58,337 bases of DNA. It comes from Streptococcus loxodontisalivarius. Its GTDB lineage: Bacteria > Bacillota > Bacilli > Lactobacillales > Streptococcaceae. The stretch is taken from NCBI RefSeq assembly GCF_016908645.1, contig NZ_JAFBEH010000007.1, positions 1 through 58,337 of the forward strand, written 5' to 3'. A model generated the notes under the pieces. The model saw only the letters and a list, made by a program, of their open reading frames with translations. It had not been told where the DNA came from and ran no database searches. The translations under genes were made by a program, and so were the position numbers. The stretch's first letter is position 1. Every line of letters begins with the position of its first letter. Shown piece by piece: positions 28,809-38,746 of this stretch.

Positions 28809-30143
28809 TTATTTAGCCAAGGCTCCCATTGGATCCCATGGTGCAAGGACTTGTGGCTCTGCTTCATAGGCTGCTAGCTCTTCTGCTGTCAAGAATTCTT
28901 TACGGACGACAATCTGGTAGGTGTACTCATCCATCCAAGCGTCAGAGGCAACGAAGTAACCTTTCTGACCAACCTTGTCTCCCCAAGAGTTTTCAACTTT
29001 CCATTTGATAGCTTTGCCATTTTCATCCAAATCAACCCCTGTCAAAACCATAGCGTGAGTCATAAGGCTCTCGCTGTAATCCAGACGTCCTGCCTTGTCC
29101 TGAGTAAAGTTGATGTCGAGGGCTGTCTCAAAGTCGTAGGTATTTGTCGCCATGATACCAGTCTGACGGTCGCTTGATTGACCGACATCAGAACCAAACC
29201 AGACAGTCTCACCAGCCTGCATCTGAGCAATAGCAAGCTCTTTGAAACGCTCCATATCAAGGTTGATGTAGCGAACAGCTGGGCTGCCAACGACATTTCC
29301 AAGCAACTCTACCGTGTAAGACTTGCCGTAGGGCTTATCTGCTGTTGGTGCATTGATAACAGATACATAGTCAGAGAGTTTGAGTCCGACATACTTATCA
29401 AAGAAGGCTTGAGGTGTGATGCTTTTTTCTGTTTGGTAGTTATTGTCCTTGTCACGGTAGGCAAAGTCAAACTGACGTGGTGGCAAGCCTAGGTTTACTG
29501 CAAGGAAGTTGAAGATATCTTGCAAGAGTTCTTCTTTTTTAGCTTGAACAGCATTGGCATCAGCTCCCTTAGCAATCTCGTCACGAAGGATTTGAGCATC
29601 CTGACGCAACAATTTATTCAAATACTGATTGAGCTCACGGCTGGCGCTTGATGAGATTGATTCAGGATAGACTGATTTTGGAACAACACCGTATTTTTCA
29701 AAGAGGGCAACAACCATGTCCCATTGTCCACCATCTTGTTGTGGCGTGTCGAGGAGGAATTTCACCTTACGGCTACTTGTTTCCTCATCTGCTGTGGCAA
29801 TGATTTGTTCCAAGAACCAGTTTGATTTTTCATACTTGTCCCAGAAGAAAGTGTGGGCTTGTGACAATTCAAAATTTTCCAATTTGAAGTCTGAAATCAA
29901 TTTGTGGCGGAAGGTATTAAGAGCCGCAAACATCCAGCAACGCCCAGATGCTTTCTGATTTGAGACCTCATCTTTGGTCAAATCAATTGAGAAAACATAG
30001 TCATTGTCAATGGCAGACTGGCGTGTCTCCAAGGATTTCAAAAGACCATTATGAGTTACTGCATTTTCAACTGCACGGTATTTAGCATTGGCTTCATAAG
30101 CCGCAAACAGTTTATCTGTAAATTCTTGACTAAGTTGAGACAT
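28809..30143 (-). CDS. pepC: Aminopeptidase C (bleomycin hydrolase family)
   Basis: 444 aa cytoplasmic C1B papain-like aminopeptidase. The catalytic cysteine is C69 in SGRCWMFAALN, the histidine is in THAMVLTGVD, and the asparagine is in NSWGD near the C-terminus. It trims peptides during amino-acid supply and in this family forms hexameric barrels. The start follows GAAAGGAAA. The 5-prime side is occupied by three tandem units of the dispersed hairpin element. Convergent with pbp1a. Confidence 0.96.
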   Translation of the reverse strand: MSQLSQEFTDKLFAAYEANAKYRAVENAVTHNGLLKSLETRQSAIDNDYVFSIDLTKDEVSNQKASGRCWMFAALNTFRHKLISDFKLENFELSQAHTFFWDKYEKSNWFLEQIIATADEETSSRKVKFLLDTPQQDGGQWDMVVALFEKYGVVPKSVYPESISSSASRELNQYLNKLLRQDAQILRDEIAKGADANAVQAKKEELLQDIFNFLAVNLGLPPRQFDFAYRDKDNNYQTEKSITPQAFFDKYVGLKLSDYVSVINAPTADKPYGKSYTVELLGNVVGSPAVRYINLDMERFKELAIAQMQAGETVWFGSDVGQSSDRQTGIMATNTYDFETALDINFTQDKAGRLDYSESLMTHAMVLTGVDLDENGKAIKWKVENSWGDKVGQKGYFVASDAWMDEYTYQIVVRKEFLTAEELAAYEAEPQVLAPWDPMGALAK

Positions 30144-30164
30144 AATAATTTCCTTTCAAATAAA

Positions 30165-30564
30165 ATGATACAAAGGGCGTTAAGAAAGGCGTTTGAAAAT
30201 AGGGAGATGGCAGAAAATCCTGATTTTCTAGCCAGCTCATCTTTTTCACTAGCCTTTTAGCCCGTGTTCAAATAGCATGATACAAAAGCCGTAAAACGCA
30301 AAGTGAAAATATACGGTAAGTCCGAAATCTTTGATTTCGTAGACGCACCCACGTCAGGGCGACTAGGTGCTTTAGCACCAGATGCCTACGACGCAGAAAA
30401 ACGCTGTGTGCTTGCACACAAGGAGATTCATCTTTTTCGCACAGTGTTCAAATAAGATGATACAAAGCCCGTAGAACATAAAGTCAAAATAGGAAACTGA
30501 CGCTGTGTTGCTAAACACAAGAAAGTTTATCTTTTTGACACAATGTTCAGGGCGTGTTCAAATA
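30165..30564 (-). repeat. Three tandem units of the dispersed hairpin element (locus C)
   Basis: Units C1 (30165-30274), C2 (30277-30454) and C3 (30457-30564) are joined by GTTCAAATAnnATGATAC. In C1, GGGC/GCCC and AAAGGC/GCCTTT stems enclose AGAAAATC/GATTTTCT. In C3 the outer stem is flipped to GCCC/GGGC, with GAACAT/ATGTTC and GTCAAAA/TTTTGAC inside. C2 carries nested palindromes (GAAATC/GATTTC, GGTGCT/AGCACC, GTGTGC/GCACAC). The array is 5-prime of pepC; no gene is seen in this 556-base gap. Confidence 0.82.
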
Positions 30565-30633
30565 ATCTAAATCTATTATAACCTTTCTGAAAAGGATTTC
30601 AAGAGTTGACACAATTTTCTGTTAATTTCTCAT

Positions 30634-30682
30634 AAAAAGATTGGAAGATGAACTTCCATCAATAAGAAGTTATCTTCCAATC
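30634..30682 (-). terminator. Terminator of the glycosyltransferase gene
   Basis: Leftward GATTGGAAGAT and ATCTTCCAATC arms (11 bases) around a 21-base loop, then TTTTTATG, just after the stop codon at 30700. Confidence 0.85.
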
Positions 30683-30699
30683 CTATATCGTTTTTTCTC

Positions 30700-31893
30700 T
30701 TATGACTTGTATTGTCTGATATAGTCTACCATCTGTTCTGGCTGAGACGTTGGAAAAACAAGCGTGTCTACCTGACTGTGATTGGTATTATCAAAGGATA
30801 GAATCGGCTTAGCAGTCTTCTTCCACTCTTGTAAGATATCATCAAATTTTCGTTCATGATTGATATCAAGATAGATATCAGCCTCTGACAAAAGTCCTGC
30901 AAGTGTGGTCTGTCTGATGATATTTGGATAAACCGTCACATTTTCATTGGCCATTTTAGCTAAGAGAACTGGTGCTACTGTTGTAAAAGCAGCGATATGA
31001 AAATGCCAATCTGGCAAGTTCTCTATCAGATAATCCAGTTGTTCAATCCAACAAGAATCCGTCAGAATAAAGAGATTCTTAGAAGGTTTTCCAATGCTAG
31101 TAGGCAAGACTTTCCAAGTAGAAACTATCTCGGACCACTCCAAGTTATGGTAGTGCCACCAGACCTCTCTCAAGCGTCCTCTGGAAGTGATATTCCAAGG
31201 TTTATCATAAGAAAGATAATGAAGAACTAAAGGAAGTTGATGAAGTGGATGGTTGGGTAATTTTTCCAAAAATTGATCAGATTCACTTACAAAAGTATCC
31301 AGACCGATTTTAAAATTATAAGTCTCCTCCAATTGCAAGAATCTCTCTCCAACAATATGATTCAAGACCTCCTGATCACCCACTGTCAGGGTTGACAAGT
31401 GCTCCAAAGTATAATCAATCAGAATATCTTTTAGCCCTGCTTCTCTCCAAAGGCGGTTATTGATCAGCAGAAAACCAGCATTAAAATTAGCCTCAAAATC
31501 ACTAGCAGCCGCTAGATAATGATCACCCAAATTAATATCAAATAAGTGAGACAAGCTCCCTGTCACAATCATATCACTATCCAAATAAACCAAGAGATCT
31601 TCTGAAACATACTGAGGAATAAAATATCTGGCAAAGGTCATATAGTTAATATGCCCATTTGTAGTCTGCGATAGACTGGCAGATAAGAAATCGTCAAATA
31701 GCTTGATATCAACCAAGTCTAAATAATCTGCCCCGCAGCGCTTTCTGATATTACGAAACCACTCTTGAGGAATATCTTGATTGAAAATATAGACCTTACT
31801 ATTAGGATTATGAAGCAACAAGGACTTCAAGGTCGTCTCAATATATCTGATATAGGCGTAGTCACCTGCAAGTACAAAAACATTTTTAGTCAT
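30700..31893 (-). CDS. GT8-type glycosyltransferase with extra C-terminal domain
   Basis: 397 aa. Residues 1-265 are a family 8 (glycogenin/LgtC-like) glycosyltransferase: VFVLAGDYAYIRYIETTLKSL start, metal/UDP-sugar motif DSD (105-107), FNAGFLLIN and HYLSYDKPW. Residues about 275-397 form a second alpha/beta domain seen in streptococcal glycosyltransferases that modify serine-rich adhesins or polysaccharides. Acceptor is unknown: no adhesin or capsule gene is near. It is a single-gene unit flanked by repeat-rich DNA, which suggests acquisition. Confidence 0.85.
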   Translation of the reverse strand: MTKNVFVLAGDYAYIRYIETTLKSLLLHNPNSKVYIFNQDIPQEWFRNIRKRCGADYLDLVDIKLFDDFLSASLSQTTNGHINYMTFARYFIPQYVSEDLLVYLDSDMIVTGSLSHLFDINLGDHYLAAASDFEANFNAGFLLINNRLWREAGLKDILIDYTLEHLSTLTVGDQEVLNHIVGERFLQLEETYNFKIGLDTFVSESDQFLEKLPNHPLHQLPLVLHYLSYDKPWNITSRGRLREVWWHYHNLEWSEIVSTWKVLPTSIGKPSKNLFILTDSCWIEQLDYLIENLPDWHFHIAAFTTVAPVLLAKMANENVTVYPNIIRQTTLAGLLSEADIYLDINHERKFDDILQEWKKTAKPILSFDNTNHSQVDTLVFPTSQPEQMVDYIRQYKS

Positions 31894-31989
31894 AATCTTC
31901 TCAATCCATTACTCATTTTGGAAGTCCTTAAACAAAACTTGTCTCAAGCAAATCATCTAGCAAGTCTATCTGAAACTCTAGCTACTAGA

Positions 31990-32220
31990 TTTTCAGATTA
32001 AAACAGTAAAAGTAGCTGAGAGACACCTTAAGCTCCACTGGACTTACCTCGCTTTCCCGTTTTCATGCTCGGGATAGTAAAAGTAGCTGGGAGACACCTT
32101 TAGCTCCACTGAACTTACATCACTTTCCCATTTTCGTGCTCGGGATAAAACAGTCCACTGGACTTACCTCGCTTTCACGTTTTCGTGCTCGGGATAAAAC
32201 AGTCCACTGGACTGTTTTAT
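31990..32220. repeat. Degenerate tandem repeat and palindrome after nadE
   Basis: About three imperfect units share ACTGGACTTACCTCGCTTT-like and GTGCTCGGGAT segments; the first two are about 71 bases, the third about 50. The array ends in a 27-base palindrome (ATAAAACAGTCCA arms, 32194-32220) that contains the nadE stop codon. It could act as the nadE terminator. No gene is seen in 31894-32216. Confidence 0.75.
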
Positions 32221-33041
32221 TTCCAAAAATCGTCAAAGACTGTGATTGGGAGGTGGCGTTTGTGTTCTGCTTTGTGCCACCAGTTTTCGATGGTTGTTTG
32301 TGCTTGTTCTGAGACGGTTTTGCCTTCGAGGTAGTCGTCGATTTCGGTGTAGGTTACTCCTAGGGCTACTTCGTCTGCGATTCCTGGTTTGTCTTCTTCT
32401 AGGTCGGCTGTTGGGATTTTTTCATAGAGGGCTGGGTCTGCTCCTAGTTCTGCAAGAAGAGCCTTACCTTGGCGTTTGTTGAGACGGAAGAGTGGCAAAA
32501 TATCTGCTCCGCCGTCACCAAATTTAGTAAAGAATCCTGTCAAATTCTCAGCAGCATGGTCAGTTCCGATAACTGCTCCGCTATTTTCCCCAGCAATAGC
32601 ATATTGAGTAATCATGCGTTGGCGAGCCTTGATGTTACCTTTGTTAAAGTCTGAAACGCTGATACCAGCTTTTTCAAGCTCTGCCACTTGACCATCGACA
32701 GCTTCCTTGATATTAACCGCTAGGCTGACATCTGGCTGAATGAAGGCTAGGGCACGTTGAGCATCGTCTTCGTCTGCCTGAACGCCGAATGGAAGACGGA
32801 CAGCGATAAAACGGTAGCTGTCATCTCCAGTCTCCGCGCGGAGCTCCTCCATAGCAAGCTGGGCAAGGCGGCCTGCCAAACTGGAATCCTGACCACCAGA
32901 AATTCCCAAGACATAGCTCTTCAAAAAGCTGTGCTTAAGCATATATTCCTTAAGAAAATCAATCGAGCGACGAATTTCTTCTTTGGGGTCAATGGTCGCT
33001 TTCACGCCCAATTCTTTGATAATCTGATCTTGTAAAGTCAT
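32217..33041 (-). CDS. nadE: NAD synthetase, ammonia-dependent
   Basis: 274 aa. It amidates nicotinate adenine dinucleotide to NAD. The ATP-pyrophosphatase P-loop is SGGQDSS (48-54), and [20 protein letters not shown] is the NaAD-binding region. There is no N-terminal glutaminase domain, so it uses ammonia. It follows pncB by nine bases, making a two-gene NAD salvage operon. Its stop codon lies inside an ACAGT palindrome. Confidence 0.96.
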   Translation of the reverse strand: MTLQDQIIKELGVKATIDPKEEIRRSIDFLKEYMLKHSFLKSYVLGISGGQDSSLAGRLAQLAMEELRAETGDDSYRFIAVRLPFGVQADEDDAQRALAFIQPDVSLAVNIKEAVDGQVAELEKAGISVSDFNKGNIKARQRMITQYAIAGENSGAVIGTDHAAENLTGFFTKFGDGGADILPLFRLNKRQGKALLAELGADPALYEKIPTADLEEDKPGIADEVALGVTYTEIDDYLEGKTVSEQAQTTIENWWHKAEHKRHLPITVFDDFWK

Positions 33042-33050
33042 CTTTTCTCC

Positions 33051-34505
33051 TTATTCAGCTGAGCTGTATGTTTCCTTGCGAACACGGTCAATCAGAGCCA
33101 TCTTGTTGTCCCAGACGTCTTGAGCCAAGTCAACTGGGTAATCTTGTGGATTGAGGACACGCTTGTATTCATTCCAGAGGGCATCGAGTTGCTCTTTGGC
33201 ATAGTCTTTAATGGCTGCTAGACTTGGTCGGTCATAGATGAGCTGACCATCTTTATAGATATCAACCAAGAGGGGCACAGCCTTGAAATCCTTGACGGTC
33301 TTACTGATGTAAGTATAAGTCGGATGGAACATGTGAAGTTCTGCTTGGCTATTAACATCAACATCAGAAAAAGTGATGTAGTCACCTTCTGACTTGCCCT
33401 TGGCATTGCTTGTAATGCGCCAAACCTGCTTCTTACCAGGTGTTGAGACCTTTTCAGCATTGTTAGACAGCTTGATAGTGTCCTTCATCTGTCCCTTGTC
33501 GTCTTCGATAGAGACAATCTTGTAAACCGCACCTAGAGCTGGCTGGTCATAGGCAGTGATTAGTTTGGTACCGACACCCCAGACATCAATCTTGGCTTTT
33601 TGCATTTTGAGGTTGAGAATGGTATTTTCATCCAAATCATTTGAAGCGTAGATGCGAGCATTTTCAAAACCTGCATCGTCCAGTTGCTTGCGGACCTGCT
33701 TAGACAGATAAGCCAAGTCACCTGAGTCAAGACGCACACCAAGGAAGTTAATCTGGTCCCCCAACTCCTTAGCCACACGGATAGCCGCTGGCACACCGAT
33801 TTTAAGCGTATCATAGGTATCCACCAAGAAGACGCAGTCCTTATGAGTTGCTGCATAGGCTTTAAAGGCCTCGTAGTCATTACCGTAGGTTTGGACAAGG
33901 GCATGCGCATGCGTTCCTGAAACAGGGATATCAAAGAGTTTTCCTGCACGGACATTTGAAGTCGCATCCGCTCCTCCAATAACAGCTGCGCGGGTTCCCC
34001 AAATAGCAGCATCCATTTCCTGCGCACGGCGTGTCCCAAATTCAAGTAGGGGCTCATCTCCGATAACCGACTTGATACGGGCTGCCTTGGTCGCAATTAG
34101 AACCTGATAGTTGATGATATTAAGCAGAGCTGTTTCAACCAATTGGCATTGGGCAAGAGGACCTTCCACCTGTAAAATTGGTTCATTGGCAAAGACCAAA
34201 TCACCTTCCTTGGCAGAACGAATGCTGAGTTCCAATTTAAAGTCAGCCAAGTAGGCTAAGAAATCTTCTGGATAGCCCTGCTCTTTCAAATAAGCCAAGT
34301 CTGTCTCTGAAAAACGCAACTGCTCCAAGTAAGCAATCACGCGCTCCAAACCTGCAAAAACAGCGTAGCCATTTTTAAAAGGAAGCTGACGGAAATAGAG
34401 TTCAAAAACCGCCTTCTTATTGTGGATGCCTTGGTTAAAATAAACCTGCATCATGTTAATTTGATATAGATCAGTATGTAGGGTCAAACTGTCGTCCTTA
34501 TACAT
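33051..34505 (-). CDS. pncB: Nicotinate phosphoribosyltransferase
   Basis: 484 aa. It converts nicotinate and PRPP to nicotinate mononucleotide, the first step of NAD salvage. It begins with the family signature LHTDLYQINM. The phosphoryl-acceptor region FGTRRAQEMDAA, the GTHAHA active-site loop and LDSGDL are present. Length fits the Firmicutes subgroup. Upstream of nadE in a probable operon. Confidence 0.95.
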   Translation of the reverse strand: MYKDDSLTLHTDLYQINMMQVYFNQGIHNKKAVFELYFRQLPFKNGYAVFAGLERVIAYLEQLRFSETDLAYLKEQGYPEDFLAYLADFKLELSIRSAKEGDLVFANEPILQVEGPLAQCQLVETALLNIINYQVLIATKAARIKSVIGDEPLLEFGTRRAQEMDAAIWGTRAAVIGGADATSNVRAGKLFDIPVSGTHAHALVQTYGNDYEAFKAYAATHKDCVFLVDTYDTLKIGVPAAIRVAKELGDQINFLGVRLDSGDLAYLSKQVRKQLDDAGFENARIYASNDLDENTILNLKMQKAKIDVWGVGTKLITAYDQPALGAVYKIVSIEDDKGQMKDTIKLSNNAEKVSTPGKKQVWRITSNAKGKSEGDYITFSDVDVNSQAELHMFHPTYTYISKTVKDFKAVPLLVDIYKDGQLIYDRPSLAAIKDYAKEQLDALWNEYKRVLNPQDYPVDLAQDVWDNKMALIDRVRKETYSSAE

Positions 34506-34680
34506 GACATACTCCTTTAATAGTGCTGAATCTTCTCAGTGATATTTGTCAGGCCAGTTGAAGACTTCAACAGCCTAGCTCGTCTAACCATCTTGTAATA
34601 ATGATTGTGACTATTATAACATAATTTAGCTAAAAGCAGGACTAGGAGAAACGCTAGGTCAAATATAGACTTTCGAGACA

Positions 34681-34714
34681 AAAAACAGCAACAGATTTTT
34701 TCTGCTACTGATTT
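34681..34714 (-). terminator. Terminator of the amino-acid permease gene
   Basis: Leftward CAGTAGCAGA, A-rich loop, TCTGTTGCTG, TTTTTT, shortly after the stop codon at 34721. Confidence 0.8.
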
Positions 34715-34720
34715 TCATGA

Positions 34721-36109
34721 TTATTGACCTTTGAATTTAAGTTGGCTATAAATTCCAAATAGGACAATCCAGATACTTGCTCCGATAGCTCCGATAAAGG
34801 TTGACTCTTGTAGGAAGAGGCAGACAAAGACGAAGATAAAGAAGGCAATAGTCATTGGATTAAGAATCTTGTAGGCTGGCATAAGGTAGCCATCAGTCAT
34901 AAATTCTTGTGACTTACGGTAACGCATGTGGGCAATCATAGTCAAGGTGTAGATGGCGATGTAGACACCAGATGATGATGCCGTCACAAGTGAGAAGGCA
35001 TCTGAAACACCTGGAATAACATTGATTAGCGCTGAGACCGCAATAACAATTGCTGATAGGATAATAGCAGGGCTTGGAACACCTGTGCGTGATAGACGAT
35101 CCAATTTCAGCTTACTCATGGTGCGTGAATCAGATTCCTTAGCAATCTGATAGAGGTGACGACCTGTTGAGTAGAGGGTCGAATTGAGGGCTGAGGCAGC
35201 TGCTGTCAAGACAACAAAGTTGATCAAAGCGGCAGCCCATTTGACACCAGCCAATTGGAATACCATAACAAATGGTGAAGCATCAACTGGAAGCTCACGC
35301 CAAGGCAGGATAGCCATAAGGGCTACAAGGGCACCGACATAGAAGATAACGATACGAATCGGAATCTGTTTAATAGCCTTTGGCAAGACTGCACGTGGGT
35401 TGGCAGTTTCAGAAGTCGTAATCCCAACAAACTCAATAGCCTGATAGGCAAAGAATACCATCTGGAAGGTCATAACAAAGCTGACCCAACCATTAGGGAA
35501 GAGTTGGAAATCATTGATAATGTTGTTTAGGCTAGCGTGTCCAACTGGTGTTTCAAAGTTGGTCAAGACCATAAAGATACCTGTGGCAATCAAACCAATA
35601 ATAGTGATGATCTTAATCATCCCAAACCAGAACTCTGCTTCACCGAAGATCTTAACAGCAATGAGGTTTACAGAGCTAAGAAGTACGAGGAAGACTAGCT
35701 GGATAGACCAGGCTGGCCAAGCTGGGAACCAATATTGAACATATTCTGCAACAGCAGTGATTTCTGCCATACCCAAGAAAATAAGTGATACCCAGTAAGA
35801 CCAACCTGAGAAATAACCCCAGCCCTTACCTAGATATTTTGTAATAAAGTTGATGAAGGTATGTTGATCAGGATCCATATAAAGCATTTCACCGATGGCA
35901 CGCATCATAAAATACATAAAGACCCCAGTTATCAAGTAAACCAAGATAATAGATGGACCAGTCAAGCTGATTGAACGTCCTGCTCCCAGAAAGAGACCTG
36001 TTCCGATCGTACCTGCAATGGCAATCAGCTGAACATGGCGATTTTGTAGACCACGGACCATACCATTATCGCTGGTCTTGTGATCATTTTCTTCATTTTT
36101 GTGACTCAT
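34721..36109 (-). CDS. APC-family amino acid permease (AAT subgroup)
   Basis: 462 aa with about 12 membrane helices. The N-terminal RGLQNRHVQLIAIAGTIGTGLFLG is the AAT (AroP/GabP/CycA) signature, and the later FFAYQAIEFVGITTSETANP segment also fits. It imports an amino acid by proton symport. Resemblance is strongest to CycA-like (glycine, serine, D-alanine) members, but the substrate cannot be settled by reading. Monocistronic, with terminators on both sides. Confidence 0.88.
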   Translation of the reverse strand: MSHKNEENDHKTSDNGMVRGLQNRHVQLIAIAGTIGTGLFLGAGRSISLTGPSIILVYLITGVFMYFMMRAIGEMLYMDPDQHTFINFITKYLGKGWGYFSGWSYWVSLIFLGMAEITAVAEYVQYWFPAWPAWSIQLVFLVLLSSVNLIAVKIFGEAEFWFGMIKIITIIGLIATGIFMVLTNFETPVGHASLNNIINDFQLFPNGWVSFVMTFQMVFFAYQAIEFVGITTSETANPRAVLPKAIKQIPIRIVIFYVGALVALMAILPWRELPVDASPFVMVFQLAGVKWAAALINFVVLTAAASALNSTLYSTGRHLYQIAKESDSRTMSKLKLDRLSRTGVPSPAIILSAIVIAVSALINVIPGVSDAFSLVTASSSGVYIAIYTLTMIAHMRYRKSQEFMTDGYLMPAYKILNPMTIAFFIFVFVCLFLQESTFIGAIGASIWIVLFGIYSQLKFKGQ

Positions 36110-36198
36110 TAGAGTTGCTCCAATCTTAAAATAGCTTCCTAAAACATTTTCATGATTGTAGTCTTTTCATCCCATCTTATCAAACAGACGATAAACAT

Positions 36199-36233
36199 AG
36201 AAAGGCTTGGGAGTTTCGTCCCAGCCTTTTTCT
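36199..36233. terminator. Bidirectional hairpin after the glyQS-DUF896 block
   Basis: AAAGGCTTGGGA and TCCCAGCCTTTTT form a stem around a 6-base loop with T/A runs on both sides. Leftward it closes the glyS-DUF896 transcript. Confidence 0.75.
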
Positions 36234-36246
36234 AATCATCTGCGAC

Positions 36247-36504
36247 TTATGAATTTGGATCGTCTAGTGAACGACCGTGAAGTCCTTTTTCACGTTGGAC
36301 TTGGCGCAGTTTTTCTGGTGTGACATCGTTACCTTCTTCGTCAACAATTTTGATACCTTCAACGTGGTGACGAACCGCACGGCGGTAGCCTTCGATGTAC
36401 TCTTCACGTAATTTGGCTTGTTCTACTTTTTCTTCAGCAGTCAAACCTTCTGTCTTTTTCTTTTTAGCAAGCTCGTTGATACGAGCGATTTTTTCTGGTG
36501 TCAT
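36247..36504 (-). CDS. DUF896 (YnzC-like) small protein
   Basis: 85 aa. The N-terminal half is the DUF896 helical hairpin ([19 protein letters not shown], then [18 protein letters not shown]), followed by a charged C-terminal part unlike the shorter B. subtilis YnzC. Function is unknown; YnzC relatives have been tied to the SOS response in Bacillus. Nine bases downstream of glyS, as in other streptococci. Confidence 0.9.
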   Translation of the reverse strand: MTPEKIARINELAKKKKTEGLTAEEKVEQAKLREEYIEGYRRAVRHHVEGIKIVDEEGNDVTPEKLRQVQREKGLHGRSLDDPNS

Positions 36505-36513
36505 AGATTTTCC

Positions 36514-38550
36514 TTATTTTGTATTCAAGAGGTTGAATTTGGCAAGAGCATCTGCTTTTGCAGTCAAGCTAGCAAGCAGAGCCAAGCGGTTGTTTTTCAC
36601 TGCTTGATCTTCTGCCATAACCATTGTGTTGTCAAAGAAGTCATTGATAACTGGGCTTAGGGCAAATAGCTGAGCTAATTTGTCGCTTGCACTTCCTGTC
36701 AAGACTAATTCATCAGTTGCTTTTGCCAGCAGCTTCTCTTGCTCGTTTTCAAAGAGTGAGCTGTCAATCGCCACAATAGCGTCAGCTTTTTCAGCAAGGT
36801 TGAAGACACGTGAGAGACTCTCAACTGCAGGCTTGTAGCTGTCAGTCTTACTTGCTTCAAGGAGAGCGCTAGCTGCTGCCAACATGTCAGGCACAACAAA
36901 GGTTGATCCTGCAAGGACAGCTTCCTTGATGTCTTTAGGTGTTTTGCCCATCATCTTATCAACACGCGCCTTGATAAAGTTAATGACCTCAGCCTTGTTG
37001 TCATAAGTTAGGCTGTCAAAGTTAAGGGCATAGATATCGTCCACAAGCTCATTCATAGGAATGTTCCAACCGAAAGCGTCCAAGATACGCACGATACCTT
37101 GAGTAGCACGGCGAAGGGCATAAGGGTCATTAGAACCGCTTGGAATAAGCCCAACCGAGAAGAATGAGAAGAGAGTATCCAGCTTGTCAGCAAGGGCAAG
37201 AGCTGCACCGACCTTCGTTTCTGGAAGCTCGCCTTCTGCTGAGTTTGGCAAGTAGTGTTCACGGATAGCTGCTGCTACAGCTGCATTCTCACCAGCGAGA
37301 AGAGCATATTTTTCACCCATGATCCCTTGAAGTTCGTCGAACTCACCAACCATACCAGTCAAAAGGTCAAATTTGTAGATGTCTGCTGCACGGTCAAGCG
37401 CTGCTGCTTCATCTGCTGAAAGCCCTGCTTTTTGAGCAAGGTAGGCAGCAATAACCTTAGCACGGTTCATGTGTTGAGCTAGTGAACCGATTTTTTCATG
37501 GAAGGTCACGTTAGCCAATTTAGCTACGAGGTCTGCGATTTGCAATTTTTGGTCTTCACGCCAGAAAAACTCACCGTCTTCAAGACGGGCAACCAGAACT
37601 TTTTCGTTTCCTTTAACCACGTTCTCGATATGCTCAGCATTACCATTACGAACTGAGATAAAGTTTGGTTTCAAGTTACCATCAAGGTCACGGACAACGA
37701 AGTAACGTTGGTGGTTCTTCATTGACGTCACCAAAACTTCTTCAGGCACGTCAAGGTATTTGGTATCGAAAGATCCCATGAAAGCAGTTGGGTATTCGAC
37801 CAAGTTGAGGACTTCGTTAAGAAGGTCAGCGTCGATTTCTACCTGAACGTTTTCTGCTTTTTCGATTGCCTTGATTTGCTCAACGATAAGCGCTTCACGT
37901 TCTTTGGCATCTGCGATGACAAATTGCTTGCGCAAATCGTCTTCATAAGAATCAGCGCTAGCAATTTCCGTTTCCTGACCAAGGAAACGGTGACCACGGC
38001 TGACGCGTCCAGAATGAATATCCAAGAAATCTAAGTCCAAAGCCTCATCATCTAGGAGGACAGTCAAGGTGTGGACTGGACGGATGTACTCAAAGCTGTT
38101 AGAAGCCCAGTGCATGCTGACTGGGAAAGTCATGCTAGCAAGAACCTCTGGAATGCCTGCAAGTACTTCCTTAGCAGGCTTACCAGCTTCATGCTTAGTG
38201 ACGTAAACGTACTCTTCACCCTTGATTTCACGGAATTCGATGTCGTCAACTGTCAAGCCTTTACCACGAACAAATCCTTGAGCAGCTTTTGAGAAATTGC
38301 CATCTGCATCCAAGGCGATTTTCTTAGAAGGACCTTTGAAATCCTCTGTCAAATCTGTCTGTTGGTCTGCAAGACCAGTCACACGAACTGCCAAACGGCG
38401 TGGTGTTGAGAAAGTTTGAATCGCTTCAAAATCCAAACGGTTGTCTTTCAAAAATGTTGCTAAGCGCTCACCCAATTGTTTTTCACTTGGTGTGACCACG
38501 TAGGCTGGAAGTTCTTCCAAGCCAAGTTCTACTAATAAATTTTTTGTCAT
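36514..38550 (-). CDS. glyS: Glycyl-tRNA synthetase beta subunit
   Basis: 678 aa, full length. It opens [15 protein letters not shown], carries [10 protein letters not shown] early on, and ends with the DALR-type anticodon-binding region. Together with GlyQ it forms the bacterial alpha2beta2 enzyme. It is unusual that glyS is separated from glyQ by 429 bases of repeat DNA and that the bases before its ATG (…GGTATCTTAATT) hold no Shine-Dalgarno sequence. Confidence 0.96.
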   Translation of the reverse strand: MTKNLLVELGLEELPAYVVTPSEKQLGERLATFLKDNRLDFEAIQTFSTPRRLAVRVTGLADQQTDLTEDFKGPSKKIALDADGNFSKAAQGFVRGKGLTVDDIEFREIKGEEYVYVTKHEAGKPAKEVLAGIPEVLASMTFPVSMHWASNSFEYIRPVHTLTVLLDDEALDLDFLDIHSGRVSRGHRFLGQETEIASADSYEDDLRKQFVIADAKEREALIVEQIKAIEKAENVQVEIDADLLNEVLNLVEYPTAFMGSFDTKYLDVPEEVLVTSMKNHQRYFVVRDLDGNLKPNFISVRNGNAEHIENVVKGNEKVLVARLEDGEFFWREDQKLQIADLVAKLANVTFHEKIGSLAQHMNRAKVIAAYLAQKAGLSADEAAALDRAADIYKFDLLTGMVGEFDELQGIMGEKYALLAGENAAVAAAIREHYLPNSAEGELPETKVGAALALADKLDTLFSFFSVGLIPSGSNDPYALRRATQGIVRILDAFGWNIPMNELVDDIYALNFDSLTYDNKAEVINFIKARVDKMMGKTPKDIKEAVLAGSTFVVPDMLAAASALLEASKTDSYKPAVESLSRVFNLAEKADAIVAIDSSLFENEQEKLLAKATDELVLTGSASDKLAQLFALSPVINDFFDNTMVMAEDQAVKNNRLALLASLTAKADALAKFNLLNTK

Positions 38551-38554
38551 AATT

Positions 38555-38659
38555 AAGATACCAAGGGCGTCTCAATGCGACTGAATTTTAGGAACTTGCC
38601 TGAAATCCTGATTTCAGTAGCAAGTTATCTAAATTCCAAGCATTTAGCCCGTGTTCAAT
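38555..38659 (-). repeat. Dispersed hairpin element (locus D)
   Basis: Leftward it opens TTGAACACGGGCTAA and closes ACGCCCTTGGTATC. Internal stems are AATGC/GCATT, GAATTTAG/CTAAAATTC, AACTTGC/GCAAGTT and TGAAATC/GATTTCA: complementary but different in sequence from loci A, B, C and E. It ends about four bases before the glyS start codon. Confidence 0.82.
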
Positions 38660-38746
38660 TCCTTTCAATTTGATGCACAGTTCACTGCCTGTGTCCTGAC
38701 CCTTTATTCAAAAAGATTGTTTTCCTTTTCCAGCCTGCCTTAAATG

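Noticed and set aside
31990..32220. Possible CRISPR array
   Set aside because: Units are few, degenerate and adjacent with no spacers; no cas genes are present.
32246..32482. Arg/Leu-rich 78-codon frame opposite nadE
   Set aside because: Antisense shadow of nadE, which has full catalytic motifs.
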